Shown: in pieces, positions 1-8,272 of the stretch
Layout of the letters: every line of letters starts with the position of its first letter
Numbering within the stretch: position 1 is the stretch's first letter
Assembly: GCA_002345825.1 (NCBI GenBank)
Contig: DDWD01000139.1
Location: 1-48,444, forward strand
Source of the DNA: Bacteroidales bacterium UBA2295
Lineage (GTDB): Bacteria > Bacteroidota > Bacteroidia > Bacteroidales > Tenuifilaceae
Direction: 5' to 3'
Length of the DNA stretch: 48,444 nt
Program-made: the position numbers and the translations under genes
The notes under the pieces: model-generated
What the model was told of the DNA's origin: nothing
Databases searched by the model: none
Seen by the model: only the letters and a program-made list of their open reading frames with translations

Positions 1-108
1 GCCAAGGTTGATATTGGCCTTGCCCGAGGTAAAAAGATGCACGACAAACGTGAAGACCTGAAGAAAAAAGATTCGAAGCGGGAGATGGAACGGTTGCGGA
101 AATACTAA
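1..108 (+). CDS. smpB: SsrA-binding protein SmpB, C-terminal end (partial)
   Basis: The window opens inside a reading frame that ends with TAA at 106-108 and encodes 35 residues. They include LARGKKMHDKRED followed by a Lys/Arg-rich tail ending RLRKY. This matches the end of SmpB, where the LARGKK-x-(Y/H)-DKR core leads into the basic tail that enters the ribosomal A site with tmRNA during rescue of stalled ribosomes. The start and the beta-barrel lie outside the window. A hairpin followed by a T-rich run at 153-188 probably ends its transcript. The motif makes the assignment fairly safe despite the short length. Confidence 0.85.
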   Translation, partial: AKVDIGLARGKKMHDKREDLKKKDSKREMERLRKY

Positions 109-152
109 TCTTTTTTAAACCAATTTCACTATATAGAATCTGAAAACTGATG

Positions 153-188
153 CCTTAGGAATTATATTTAGTTCCTAGGTTTTCTTTT
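153..188 (+). terminator. Probable intrinsic terminator after smpB
   Basis: CCTTAGGAA (153-161) and TTCCTAGG (172-179) form a stem with one bulged base and a 10-nt AT-rich loop. It is followed directly by a T-rich run (TTTTCTTTT). It lies 45 nt after the smpB stop on the same strand. Confidence 0.55.
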
Positions 189-284
189 GTCTGTTTAATA
201 AATTATTGGAGTCCAGAAACCAATTAAACGGGGCGTAACCGAAAGGCCTTATGAGTAGGGTTTATATTTAACTTTTTAGTATTT

Positions 285-668
285 ATGAAAAGGCTATTTT
301 TTTTATTTTCTCTTTTTTCTTTAGTTCTTATTGCATCTTCGTGTGATAAGGATGACAATGTTGATGCATTTGCAAAAGTTGAAGTGAAACAAAACGGAGT
401 TGCTCAGTCGGGAGTTACTGTATATATGTTTACAGAGCAAACTGGACCCACCACAAGTTTCTTTAAACCTCTTCATTCAAGTAAATCAGTAGTTACTGAA
501 AGCGATGGAATTGCAACCTTTGAACTTCAAGAAACATTTGATTTAAACGCAATTGACACCCAAACTACACTATACTTTGGTGTATTTGGTCAAAATGATA
601 TTGTACTAGGGAGCACAGCATTAACCATAAAAGAAGGCGAAACAAAAACAGTTACTATAAACATTTAA
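285..668 (+). CDS. Small lipoprotein of unknown function
   Basis: The product is 127 aa with a textbook lipoprotein signal: MKR, a hydrophobic Phe/Leu stretch, and a lipobox ending SSC at Cys20, followed by Asp residues (CDKDD). The mature part of ~107 residues is rich in Thr/Val and alternates as expected for a beta-sandwich; the pattern around VKQNGVAQSGVTVYMF and TLTIKEGETKTVTINI looks like a carboxypeptidase-regulatory or Ig-like fold. I do not recognise a family. It is monocistronic: smpB's terminator lies upstream and a bidirectional hairpin at 837-864 downstream. An envelope-anchored surface or periplasmic protein is the reasonable inference. Confidence 0.75.
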   Translation: MKRLFFLFSLFSLVLIASSCDKDDNVDAFAKVEVKQNGVAQSGVTVYMFTEQTGPTTSFFKPLHSSKSVVTESDGIATFELQETFDLNAIDTQTTLYFGVFGQNDIVLGSTALTIKEGETKTVTINI

Positions 669-831
669 GAACATTGGTTTTTTGCCTTATAAAGAATCAG
701 TTGTACATCCAACTGAATATGTAAATTGATTTTTTTTAAACAGCTCACGCAACCTTTTGGCTGATCATTTCATCTATGGTATGTAAATCGACGATAGCTT
801 CAAAGATTTTATATACTCCAGCCTAAAAACA

Positions 832-871
832 AAAAGCTCGCCGCAAGGATTATTCCACGGCGAGTTTTTTT
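832..871. terminator. Bidirectional intrinsic terminator between convergent genes
   Basis: Perfect 7-bp GC-rich stem CTCGCCG (837-843) / CGGCGAG (858-864), with A5 before it and T7 after it. It can end transcription from the lipoprotein gene (plus) and from gldB (minus), which converge here. Confidence 0.75.
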
Positions 872-891
872 ATGGTTCAAAGCCTTATCTT

Positions 892-1905
892 TTAAGGATT
901 ATACCTTGCCCTATTAAGAATATTTTGATAATCGGTCTCGCTCATAAGCTGTTGTAACGTGTAATCCTTATTCCTATCCATAAACCGCGAAACAATTCGG
1001 TAGCCCAACCATACTGCAGCCTTTCCGGGCGATTCGGGTGGAAATCCTTTTGTAAATGGTGCGCCACTCACATACTGGTTTATAATGAAATCATCGGTTG
1101 AAAAGAGCTGCTTATGCTCTACTAAATATCCCCACATATGCGACTCGTTGTTTTTACACCACTTCATCTGATCTGGTGAAAAACCAAAAATTAGGCTATC
1201 GGGCTGGTTAGGCAGCATTTTTTTGGTTGCATACATCAATGCGCCCTCGTATATCATATTATTAACAAGATTATCAATAGAATCGTTAAACTGAAATTCG
1301 CTAAAGATCCAGGCTCTAACCAAATCCGATGAAATTTTCTTGGGGTGCATGTTGTACTGCAAGTACTTTGGAATGCCAAGCATTGGATAGTACTCGCTAT
1401 CTCGACCAAGGTAACGATCAAAGCTAACCGCCAAAAGGCTATCAGCAATCACCACCGAGTTGTTAAACCCCGATACAAAACCATACACTCGAGGAATTTT
1501 ACTATCGGGGAAGTAGTAAGCATAACGCTTAAAGGCATCAGTTAGCTCGTTATCTAACCATTTGGTATTTGGGAAAACACGCTGCACTTCACGATAGGTT
1601 TCCGATACCATATTATCCGTTATAAAGCTGTATAGGAAGTCCTCAAAACCCGGATCGGCCAATGTACCAATTCCAATAATACCATTGGTAAATAGCTCAA
1701 AAAAATCACTGTACTGGTCGTTCAACTTACGCGCCTCTATCGACAAGCTATCGGTATCAATACTAAAAAGGGCTTGGTCAAATCGATCGACCTCAATAGT
1801 CACATCGATACTATCAACAGGAACTTTATCGCCCCTATTACAGGTACACGATATCGCAAGGGCTGTAAGAGCAATGAGGATAAAAGTAAATAGCTTATTA
1901 AGCAT
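892..1905 (-). CDS. gldB: GldB-family lipoprotein
   Basis: The product is 337 aa from the ATG at 1905. The frame stays open upstream, but starting here gives a proper signal peptide (MLNKLFTF, hydrophobic core) and a lipobox ending ISC. The body matches GldB, a lipoprotein first described for gliding of Flavobacterium and kept in many non-gliding Bacteroidota: an early VEVDRFDQALF segment, a central PRVYGFVSGFNNSVVIAD region, and a C-terminal GKAAVWLGYRIVSRFM segment. It is predicted to sit in the cell envelope. No other gld or type IX secretion gene lies in the window, so gliding cannot be inferred. It diverges from the helicase gene at 2080. Confidence 0.8.
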   Translation of the reverse strand: MLNKLFTFILIALTALAISCTCNRGDKVPVDSIDVTIEVDRFDQALFSIDTDSLSIEARKLNDQYSDFFELFTNGIIGIGTLADPGFEDFLYSFITDNMVSETYREVQRVFPNTKWLDNELTDAFKRYAYYFPDSKIPRVYGFVSGFNNSVVIADSLLAVSFDRYLGRDSEYYPMLGIPKYLQYNMHPKKISSDLVRAWIFSEFQFNDSIDNLVNNMIYEGALMYATKKMLPNQPDSLIFGFSPDQMKWCKNNESHMWGYLVEHKQLFSTDDFIINQYVSGAPFTKGFPPESPGKAAVWLGYRIVSRFMDRNKDYTLQQLMSETDYQNILNRARYNP

Positions 1906-2027
1906 AATTATTAAATTTGAAATGTTCTGTAAAAATAAGGCTTTTTTGAAACCGAGCAGGCAAACTATTCTGTTAAACGGAGCTAATCGCAATTTTCACA
2001 AAAAAACTTTAGCTTAATCATTCGTCA

Positions 2028-2035
2028 TATTTTTG
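2028..2035 (+). promoter_or_regulatory. Bacteroidota -7 box TATTTTTG for the helicase gene
   Basis: TATTTTTG fits the TAnnTTTG consensus and lies 44 nt before the helicase ATG. No clear -33 TTTG is seen at the usual spacing, so confidence is moderate. Confidence 0.45.
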
Positions 2036-2079
2036 TACTTTTAAAAGATATTTAAAATCATTTCGATACAATCAATAGA

Positions 2080-4560
2080 ATGGATTTTCAAATCACCCCC
2101 CAGCTACAGTTAGCCCTCGATTTTGTCGAAACAACAGGCAAAAACATCTTTTTAACCGGTAAGGCCGGTACGGGTAAAACCACCTTTTTGCACAACCTTA
2201 AAAGGCAAACCTCCAAACGAATGGTGGTGGTTGCCCCAACAGGAGTTGCAGCAATAAATGCGGGGGGAGTTACAATTCATTCATTCTTTCAGCTCTCGTT
2301 TGGTCCTCAACTACCCTACTCTGCCACAGGCATCGAAAATAGAGATAACTCGAGGATACAACGGTTCAGTAAAATCAAAATCAATATCATAAAAAGCCTC
2401 GATCTGCTTGTAATTGATGAGGTGAGCATGGTGCGTGCCGACCTGCTTGATGGTATCGACTCGGTTCTTCGCCGATTTAAAAACCGGAACAAACCATTTG
2501 GAGGCGTTCAACTACTTATGATTGGCGACCTAAAACAGCTGGCTCCCATTGCCAAAGACGATGAGTGGGCCATACTGCGTGAGTACTACGATACGGTATT
2601 CTTTTTCAGCAGCAAAGCGTTAAAACAAACAAATTTTGTGAGCATTGAACTTAAAGACATATTCCGCCAAAGTGACCAACAGTTTATAGATTTGCTAAAT
2701 AAAGTACGAAACAACGAGCTAAATATTGATGATGTTGATCTGCTTAACCAGCGCTACATCCCACAATTCAATCCAAACGAGAGCGATGGATATATAACCC
2801 TAACCACGCATAACAATCAGGCGCATAGCCTTAATGCAGCAAAACTAAAAGAGCTGAAAACCCAGTCCAAAATATTTACAGCCACAGTAACAGGAGATTT
2901 TCCTGAACACGCCTACCCCACTGATTATGAACTAACGCTCAAGGTGGGTGCCCAGGTGATGTTTGTAAAAAACGACCCAACCTACGAGAAACTTTTCTTC
3001 AACGGAAAAATCGGTACCGTTGAGGATATCGACGAGGAGGGTATATACGTTCAGTGCCCAGGCGATCCTGCTCCCATTCTGGTTACACCCTTGGAATGGG
3101 AAAATACCAACTATACCATCGATCCAACAACTAAGGAGATTAAGGAGAATGTTACGGGAGAGTTTAAGCAATATCCGCTTAAGTTGGCATGGGCCATCAC
3201 AATCCACAAAAGCCAGGGGTTGACTTTTGATAGAGCAATAATTGATGCCCAAGCCGCTTTTGCCCACGGTCAGGTTTACGTGGCGCTTAGCCGTTGTCGT
3301 TCGCTCGAGGGGTTGGTGCTTAGTTCCAAGGTGAACACCAACGCCATAATTACCGATAAAACGGTAACGGGCTTCTCTAAAGATGTGGAGAAGAACCAAC
3401 CCAGCAAATCGGAGCTTAGCGAAGCGCAACTTCAATATCAAAGAGAGCTAGTGCTAGAACTATTTGACTTCATGCAGATAAAAAAAACTATTGATTACAC
3501 CCAAAGATTAGTACGTGAAAATGCTGGAAGTTTTCCACCGCAGCTATCAGAAACACTAACCACACAGAGCAACAAATTCAAAACAGATATTTTTGATGTT
3601 GCAGCAAAATTCGGCCACCAAGTCGATAGGTTAGTGGTTGATTATCAATCAGTACAAAACAATATTACTCTGCAAGAGCGAATTAGAAAGGCAACCTCCT
3701 ACTTTATACCAAAAATTGAGGAAGAATTTCTTCATTTTTTTAACACCACCAACTACGAATCGGATAGCCTTGAGTTGGAGAGTAAAGCCAAAGATCAGTT
3801 CGATAAGATAATAAAAGCTATGGGCGAAAAGGTTATATGCCTTAGGGCTTGCGATAGCGGGTTTGATTTAACAAAATATTTAGAAGTAAGGGCTAAAGCA
3901 GCCATTGAGGATTTTAAGAAGAAAAAAACGAAAACAAAAGATACTGAACAGCATATTAAATCTGAGCATCCTGAACTTTTCGAAAGACTGAGGGTATGGC
4001 GACAGGCAGCAGCCGATGAGCGAAAAGTAAAAATATACAGGATTCTCCGACAGAACACGCTTTACGAAATAACCAACCAGCTTCCATACAACAAGGCGCT
4101 CCTTAAACCAATCAAAGGGTTAGGGCCCAAAAAAATTGAAGAATTTGGCAATGACATTATAGATATTGTTTGCGAATACAGAAACGAGAAAAATATGGAT
4201 ATTCCTGAGATCGACGTTTTTGATCAGGGCAAAGATAATTCCTCAAAACCAAAATCTTGGGAAATATCCTTTCAGCTATTTCGGCAGGGCAAAAACATAG
4301 CTCAAATAGCGACAGAGCGCTCTATGGTTGAATCGACCATAGCAAACCACCTAACCCGCTACATCGAATCGGGAGAAATAAAACTAGACGAAGTAGTTAC
4401 ATCAAAAAAGATTGATGCAATAACCGAATACTTTTTAAACGCAGATGAAACAAGGCTTGGGCCGGCCAAAGAAGCACTGGGTGACGAATACTCATACAAC
4501 GAAATCCGTTGGGTTCTTAAGCATCTACTAAAAACTGGGAAGGTAAAGATAGTTGATTAA
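2080..4560 (+). CDS. Pif1/RecD-like DNA helicase with HRDC and C-terminal HTH domains
   Basis: The product is 826 aa. Walker A is GKAGTGKTT (27-35) and Walker B is VIDEVSM (109-115), in the arrangement of Pif1/RecD superfamily 1B helicases. The QGLTFDRAIIDAQAAFAHGQ and YVALSRCRSLEGL motifs mark the UvrD_C_2-type end of the motor near residues 385-420. After ~200 more residues comes an HRDC-like helix bundle (LYEITNQLPYNKALLKPIKGLG, ~665-710), then a helix-turn-helix region of the type found at the end of bacterial RecQ (~725-770). Expected role: ATP-driven unwinding in repair or at stalled forks. The gene stands alone and converges with the ABC ATPase gene 16 bp downstream. Confidence 0.85.
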   Translation: MDFQITPQLQLALDFVETTGKNIFLTGKAGTGKTTFLHNLKRQTSKRMVVVAPTGVAAINAGGVTIHSFFQLSFGPQLPYSATGIENRDNSRIQRFSKIKINIIKSLDLLVIDEVSMVRADLLDGIDSVLRRFKNRNKPFGGVQLLMIGDLKQLAPIAKDDEWAILREYYDTVFFFSSKALKQTNFVSIELKDIFRQSDQQFIDLLNKVRNNELNIDDVDLLNQRYIPQFNPNESDGYITLTTHNNQAHSLNAAKLKELKTQSKIFTATVTGDFPEHAYPTDYELTLKVGAQVMFVKNDPTYEKLFFNGKIGTVEDIDEEGIYVQCPGDPAPILVTPLEWENTNYTIDPTTKEIKENVTGEFKQYPLKLAWAITIHKSQGLTFDRAIIDAQAAFAHGQVYVALSRCRSLEGLVLSSKVNTNAIITDKTVTGFSKDVEKNQPSKSELSEAQLQYQRELVLELFDFMQIKKTIDYTQRLVRENAGSFPPQLSETLTTQSNKFKTDIFDVAAKFGHQVDRLVVDYQSVQNNITLQERIRKATSYFIPKIEEEFLHFFNTTNYESDSLELESKAKDQFDKIIKAMGEKVICLRACDSGFDLTKYLEVRAKAAIEDFKKKKTKTKDTEQHIKSEHPELFERLRVWRQAAADERKVKIYRILRQNTLYEITNQLPYNKALLKPIKGLGPKKIEEFGNDIIDIVCEYRNEKNMDIPEIDVFDQGKDNSSKPKSWEISFQLFRQGKNIAQIATERSMVESTIANHLTRYIESGEIKLDEVVTSKKIDAITEYFLNADETRLGPAKEALGDEYSYNEIRWVLKHLLKTGKVKIVD

Positions 4561-4576
4561 TAAGATTCCATTACAG

Positions 4577-5581
4577 CTATTCAAATCGCCTTAACTTATC
4601 AGCTAAATCTCGCAGGCTATTGGATTTAAACACCAAATTCTCGCTCTCAGTTACCATCCAGCAAGTGATATCATCTGTAATGCAAGTTACCTTTAGGTTG
4701 GCCTGCTCTACATTTTCGGTACAAAAACCAATACGTTCGAGCATTCGAGCAGTCCAAAGGCGTACATTCCCATTGCCCTCCAGTACAATTGATTTTGATG
4801 GCTGACGATAGTTTCGAAAAAGCCCCGATTCGGCATCGAACACTACTTGAGTATCCGAAAGCAAATCTTGAAAGCTATTGCTCAGAGCCAAGTCCTCGGG
4901 TGCTCCGGCAACCAAACCACTCTGAAGCATCATCCAAATAATATCGGACTCATGAATAGCTCCCTGCAAATCGTGGGTGGAGTAAACTATGGTTTTTCCT
5001 TTGGTATGGGCCAAATGCGATAGCAGACGAACCATTTCGAACTTATTGGGCAGATCGAGAAAAGCAGTAGGCTCATCGAGTACAATAATTCGAGTATCCT
5101 GGGCAAGAGCAAAGGCAATCATAGCCCGTTGGCGCTCTCCATCGCTCACAGTGGTTATATCCCTATGGGCAAGATGATCAATGCCAACAAGCGTTAGGGC
5201 ATAATCCACCATCTCCCAATCATGTGGAGATAATGCCCGCGACCAGCTGAGATGGGGAAAGCGACCAACGGCAACAAAATCGCGTACAAATAAATTTGCG
5301 ACCCTTACTGGCTCTGCCGGCACAAAACTTAAGGCCCTAGCCCTTTGCTTTCGCACTAGAGCCGTCGATTTTTTGCCCTCAACCAAAATATCTCCCGAAA
5401 GGGGTTGCTGTAAACCAATAATGGAGCGGAGGAGCGTTGATTTACCAATGCCATTACGCCCCACCAGCGCAATTAGCTCACCCAAATGAGCATCAACAGA
5501 AAATTTGGGCAGTAACGGGTTACTTGGGCTATATCCCAACTCTACATCCCTTACCGATATCGAAACCCTTCTGTGCTCCAT
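4577..5581 (-). CDS. ABC transporter ATPase, iron-siderophore/cobalamin (FecE-type)
   Basis: The product is 334 aa. The ATG at 5581 is chosen over an in-frame TTG at 5596 because an AGGAG sits 7 nt before it and it starts one base after the permease stop. Walker A is GRNGIGKST (41-49), the signature is VSDGERQR (145-152, as in FecE-like ATPases rather than LSGGQ), Walker B is IIVLDEP (165-171) and the H-loop is STHDL (His203). The ATPase ends near residue 260; about 70 extra residues form an alpha/beta tail (VLEGNGNVRLWTARML onward) of unknown role. It is the third gene of an importer operon (binding protein, permease, ATPase). Confidence 0.88.
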   Translation of the reverse strand: MEHRRVSISVRDVELGYSPSNPLLPKFSVDAHLGELIALVGRNGIGKSTLLRSIIGLQQPLSGDILVEGKKSTALVRKQRARALSFVPAEPVRVANLFVRDFVAVGRFPHLSWSRALSPHDWEMVDYALTLVGIDHLAHRDITTVSDGERQRAMIAFALAQDTRIIVLDEPTAFLDLPNKFEMVRLLSHLAHTKGKTIVYSTHDLQGAIHESDIIWMMLQSGLVAGAPEDLALSNSFQDLLSDTQVVFDAESGLFRNYRQPSKSIVLEGNGNVRLWTARMLERIGFCTENVEQANLKVTCITDDITCWMVTESENLVFKSNSLRDLADKLRRFE

Positions 5582-5582
5582 G

Positions 5583-6638
5583 CTACACTCCTGCAAATCT
5601 TTGGTTTTTAATCACTACATAAATTACAATAGGAATACCCAGCAGGGCCGTAACCGAGTTTATGGGCAGCGTAACCTCAAAACCTGGTAGCTGCGAAACG
5701 ATATCGGCAAATAGCATGGCAATGCTGCCCAGCAGCATCACTCCAGGGATTAGCACCACATGGTTTGCCGTTCTAAAAATCATTCGAGCCAGATGAGGTA
5801 CCGCAATACCAATAAAACCAATGGGTCCACAAAACGCGGTTACACCACCAGCCAATAGGCTGGTTGATGTAAAAATTAGCACACGGGTTACAGTTAGGTT
5901 TAGCCCAACACCCTTGGCATAGGCATCGCCCAGCAGCATAACATTTAGCAAACGTATAGAGATAAAACTTAGCAGCAGACCAACAGCGATAATAATGGCA
6001 TACACCTGAAGCTGCATACCTGCTACTGAACTTAAACTCCCCATGGTCCAAATAACAAAAGCTTTAAGCATCGACTCGCTACTAAAATACTGAAGCACGC
6101 TAACCAATGCCGATGCTCCCGAGCCAAACATCATCCCTAGAATAAGGATAGTCATAATATCCTTTACCCTCAGCGATACGGCGAGCACGACCATTAGCAC
6201 CAGCATAGCACCCAGGATGGCTGCACCAGCCAGGCTAAAACTTGTAGCCAAACCCGATAGGCTTGCCGCTCCAATTGAAGCTATTCCCAAAACCATAATG
6301 GCCACGCCAAGACTTGCTCCGGCACTAATACCCAACACATATGGGCCAGCCAAGGGGTTTCGGAATGTGGTTTGCATCTGCAATCCGCTCACCGATAACG
6401 CAGCACCAGCAAGCACGGCAGTAATTGATTTGGGTAACCGAAAATCGCGCACAATGGTGCTCCAAACCTCATTATCGGTATTGCCAAAAAGTGATTTTAT
6501 AACATCAACCCAGGGAATTGAAACTGAACCTAGCAGCAAATCCAAAACAAAGAAAACTGCCAAAAGCAAAACCATTCCGCTAAAAATTAGCAGATTTGTT
6601 GATGAAAAAGGGTTTGGTTTTACTCTTTCGGTAATCAT
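5583..6638 (-). CDS. FecCD-family iron(III)-siderophore/cobalamin ABC permease
   Basis: The product is 351 aa and almost entirely hydrophobic, with about ten membrane segments. FecCD-family landmarks are an N-terminal segment before SVSIPWVDVIKSL, then DFRLPKSITAVLAGAALSVSG (the family's R-LPR-x(n)-GA-LA-SG motif), PLAGPYVLGISAGASLG, and GFIGIAVPHLARMI near the C-terminus, which contacts the ATPase. It imports iron-siderophore, heme or cobalamin across the inner membrane. The start overlaps the end of the binding-protein gene by 4 bp and the stop is one base before the ATPase ATG, so the three are translationally coupled. Confidence 0.92.
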   Translation of the reverse strand: MITERVKPNPFSSTNLLIFSGMVLLLAVFFVLDLLLGSVSIPWVDVIKSLFGNTDNEVWSTIVRDFRLPKSITAVLAGAALSVSGLQMQTTFRNPLAGPYVLGISAGASLGVAIMVLGIASIGAASLSGLATSFSLAGAAILGAMLVLMVVLAVSLRVKDIMTILILGMMFGSGASALVSVLQYFSSESMLKAFVIWTMGSLSSVAGMQLQVYAIIIAVGLLLSFISIRLLNVMLLGDAYAKGVGLNLTVTRVLIFTSTSLLAGGVTAFCGPIGFIGIAVPHLARMIFRTANHVVLIPGVMLLGSIAMLFADIVSQLPGFEVTLPINSVTALLGIPIVIYVVIKNQRFAGV

Positions 6639-7801
6639 TGTAGCTGCTTATAGTATACCAACCGATGGTTTTGGTTTTGTGGGTACAAAATCTCTATTAA
6701 ATCTTTGAGAATAATATGTGGATTAACCACGCCAGACTCCCAAAAATCATTCCCCCCCGTTGGGTTTACCCTGTTATTGTTGTTGAAAACATTCCCTGCA
6801 GAGAGTACTGGTAACCCTTTAACAATGGGCAGTTCACTCTCAATCTCGCTAATTGAGTTCGCCATTCCTGTGTTAAGCCATACTTCCGATTTTGCAGCGT
6901 ACTCCAATGCATTCTCGATACTAAATGGATAACTTTTGCTGCCTTGTAAATGATTAAGGACATAATCGCCACCCGCATCGGCAATTAGATTGGCCATATA
7001 CCCCCGACCTCCTGGAAAATACCAAACATCTTTCCATGGAAGGTTGAGAAAAACTTTAGGTTTATCCACATTGACGGGCAATTGGGCTTTTGTTTGATTA
7101 TATTCCTGAGCAATGCCTCCAAACAGGCTATCGGCCTGTTGATATTTACCAAGCAAAAGTCCAAAAACCTTAAGCCATTCGGCCTTACCCAACGGGTTCT
7201 CCTCTAGATAATCGCCAACAAAAACTACAGGTATTCTGAGATCTTTTAACTTTTGAAGATAACCTGCCATTTCAGCTCCCACACCGTAGGCAAGCACCAC
7301 ATCGGGTTTGAGGCTAACCAGCAGCTCGTAATTAAGCGCCTGCTCATATCCCACATCCTTCACCAATCCGTTACCTATTTTATTTTGAACACTTGTATTC
7401 GATACATAATCAGCACCCGATACACCTACAATTACATCGCAAGCACCAAGCCTATCGATATAAGCAATATGCGTTGTTGATAAACATACCACCCTTTTTG
7501 CTGGAATTGGGATAACTTCTGAATAGCCATTGCCAGAAGTTTTTTCGGTATTTGAGCAAAGCAAATACTTGTATTGCACATTTTTGGCATCTTGCCAAGG
7601 ATTTGATACAACAAGCTCGTAGCCATTGTCCAACTCTGAAATTGTAAAACCCTGAGCATAGCTAACTGGCAGTTCGGATGCATTGGGGTTATCCTCTTTA
7701 TGTTCCTTGCTCTGCTTTTGGCCACACGAAACTAGCAAGACCAATAGGAACAGTAGTAGAATGGGATAATGGTATAGTTCAGCAGCTCTATTTCTTTGCA
7801 T
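6635..7801 (-). CDS. Periplasmic binding lipoprotein of the iron/B12-type ABC importer
   Basis: The product is 388 aa from the ATG at 7801; an upstream in-frame TTG would add 11 residues before the signal peptide and is rejected. The signal peptide ends in a lipobox LVSC. The mature protein has the Peripla_BP_2 arrangement: IPAKRVVCLSTTHIAYIDRL begins the first lobe, GLVKDVGYEQALNYELLVSLKPDVVLAYG follows, and NPLGKAEWLKVFGLLLGKYQQAD forms the linker-helix region of the FepB/BtuF class. It captures iron-siderophore, heme or a cobalamin for the adjacent permease and ATPase. No TonB-dependent receptor is present, so the substrate cannot be named. It overlaps the preceding small gene by 14 bp. 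Confidence 0.87.
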   Translation of the reverse strand: MQRNRAAELYHYPILLLFLLVLLVSCGQKQSKEHKEDNPNASELPVSYAQGFTISELDNGYELVVSNPWQDAKNVQYKYLLCSNTEKTSGNGYSEVIPIPAKRVVCLSTTHIAYIDRLGACDVIVGVSGADYVSNTSVQNKIGNGLVKDVGYEQALNYELLVSLKPDVVLAYGVGAEMAGYLQKLKDLRIPVVFVGDYLEENPLGKAEWLKVFGLLLGKYQQADSLFGGIAQEYNQTKAQLPVNVDKPKVFLNLPWKDVWYFPGGRGYMANLIADAGGDYVLNHLQGSKSYPFSIENALEYAAKSEVWLNTGMANSISEIESELPIVKGLPVLSAGNVFNNNNRVNPTGGNDFWESGVVNPHIILKDLIEILYPQNQNHRLVYYKQLQ

Positions 7802-8093
7802 TCTTGTAGTTATTTGGAAAGATACCCTCTGCAATGCCTTTCACTCTGTGGGCTATACTTGGATTCAAACTTTGCACATCCACTTGGCGCTCCCCATCCA
7901 AACCATAGCGAATAATAACAGTGTCATCATCAGCAATGCTATCATTATCAATGCTCTCGTTAATTTTAAGAATGAGTGCCCTTTGATAAAAGCCCATATC
8001 GTTCATAATAAGTTTCTGCTTAAGCAAATCCTTTGGATTTGTTGTTAAGGATTTCTCGAACTCGATGCGAATTTTTGGTTTTAGTGTGGACAT
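7788..8093 (-). CDS. Small conserved-type protein of unknown function
   Basis: The product is 101 aa with no signal peptide or membrane segment. It is charged, with an N-terminal KPKIRIEFEKSL strand, a helical middle and a short acidic stretch (DNDSIADDDTV). I do not recognise a family. It is the first gene of the iron-type ABC operon and its last 14 bp overlap the binding-protein start, so it is at least co-transcribed with the importer. No upstream hairpin interrupts it; the 7-bp repeat array at 8115-8265 lies immediately upstream, where its promoter should be. Confidence 0.65.
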   Translation of the reverse strand: MSTLKPKIRIEFEKSLTTNPKDLLKQKLIMNDMGFYQRALILKINESIDNDSIADDDTVIIRYGLDGERQVDVQSLNPSIAHRVKGIAEGIFPNNYKNAKK

Positions 8094-8114
8094 ATAGAGA
8101 GTTTTGTGTATTAT

Positions 8115-8184
8115 GTTTAGGGTTTAGGGTTTGGCGTTCGGCGTTTAGCGTTTAGAGATTAGCGTTTGGCGTTTAGCGTTTAGC
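8115..8184 (+). repeat. Ten-unit degenerate heptamer tandem repeat (GTTTAGC-like)
   Basis: There are ten consecutive 7-bp units without gaps: GTTTAGG twice, GTTTGGC, GTTCGGC, GTTTAGC, GTTTAGA, GATTAGC, GTTTGGC, then GTTTAGC twice. The unit follows G-T/A-T/C-T/C-(A/G)-G-N. It lies between the small gene starting at 8093 and the djlA-like gene ending at 8273, and faces a second, inverted array at 8197-8265. Confidence 0.85.
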
Positions 8185-8196
8185 AGGCATATTCAC

Positions 8197-8265
8197 TTTA
8201 AACTTTAAACCTTAAACATTGAACCTTGAACATTGAACGTTGAACTTAAAACGTTGAACTTTAAT
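8197..8265 (-). repeat. Second heptamer array, inverted relative to the first
   Basis: In plus orientation the units read AAACTTT, AAACCTT, AAACATT, GAACCTT, GAACATT, GAACGTT, GAACTTA, AAACGTT, GAACTTT. On the minus strand this is GTT(T/C)AAN with the same 7-bp period as the array at 8115-8184. The two arrays point toward each other across a 12-bp spacer, so one transcript could fold on itself imperfectly through GTTT/AAAC cores. Confidence 0.8.
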
Positions 8266-8272
8266 CTCTATG

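Noticed and set aside
892..1905. Evidence for gliding or type IX secretion
   Set aside because: gldB alone is kept in many non-gliding Bacteroidota and no other gld, spr or por gene is in the window.
1906..1992. Longer start of gldB
   Set aside because: Thirty extra residues before the signal peptide and lipobox are not compatible with a lipoprotein.
2932..3441. 169-codon open frame on the minus strand inside the helicase gene
   Set aside because: It lies wholly within a well-supported helicase gene on the other strand and has no recognisable motif. It is a shadow frame.
8115..8265. Possible CRISPR array or telomere-like repeat
   Set aside because: The units are 7 bp, contiguous and degenerate, without spacers, and no cas gene is near. 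The resemblance of GTTTAGGGTTTAGGG to plant telomere repeats extends over two units only.
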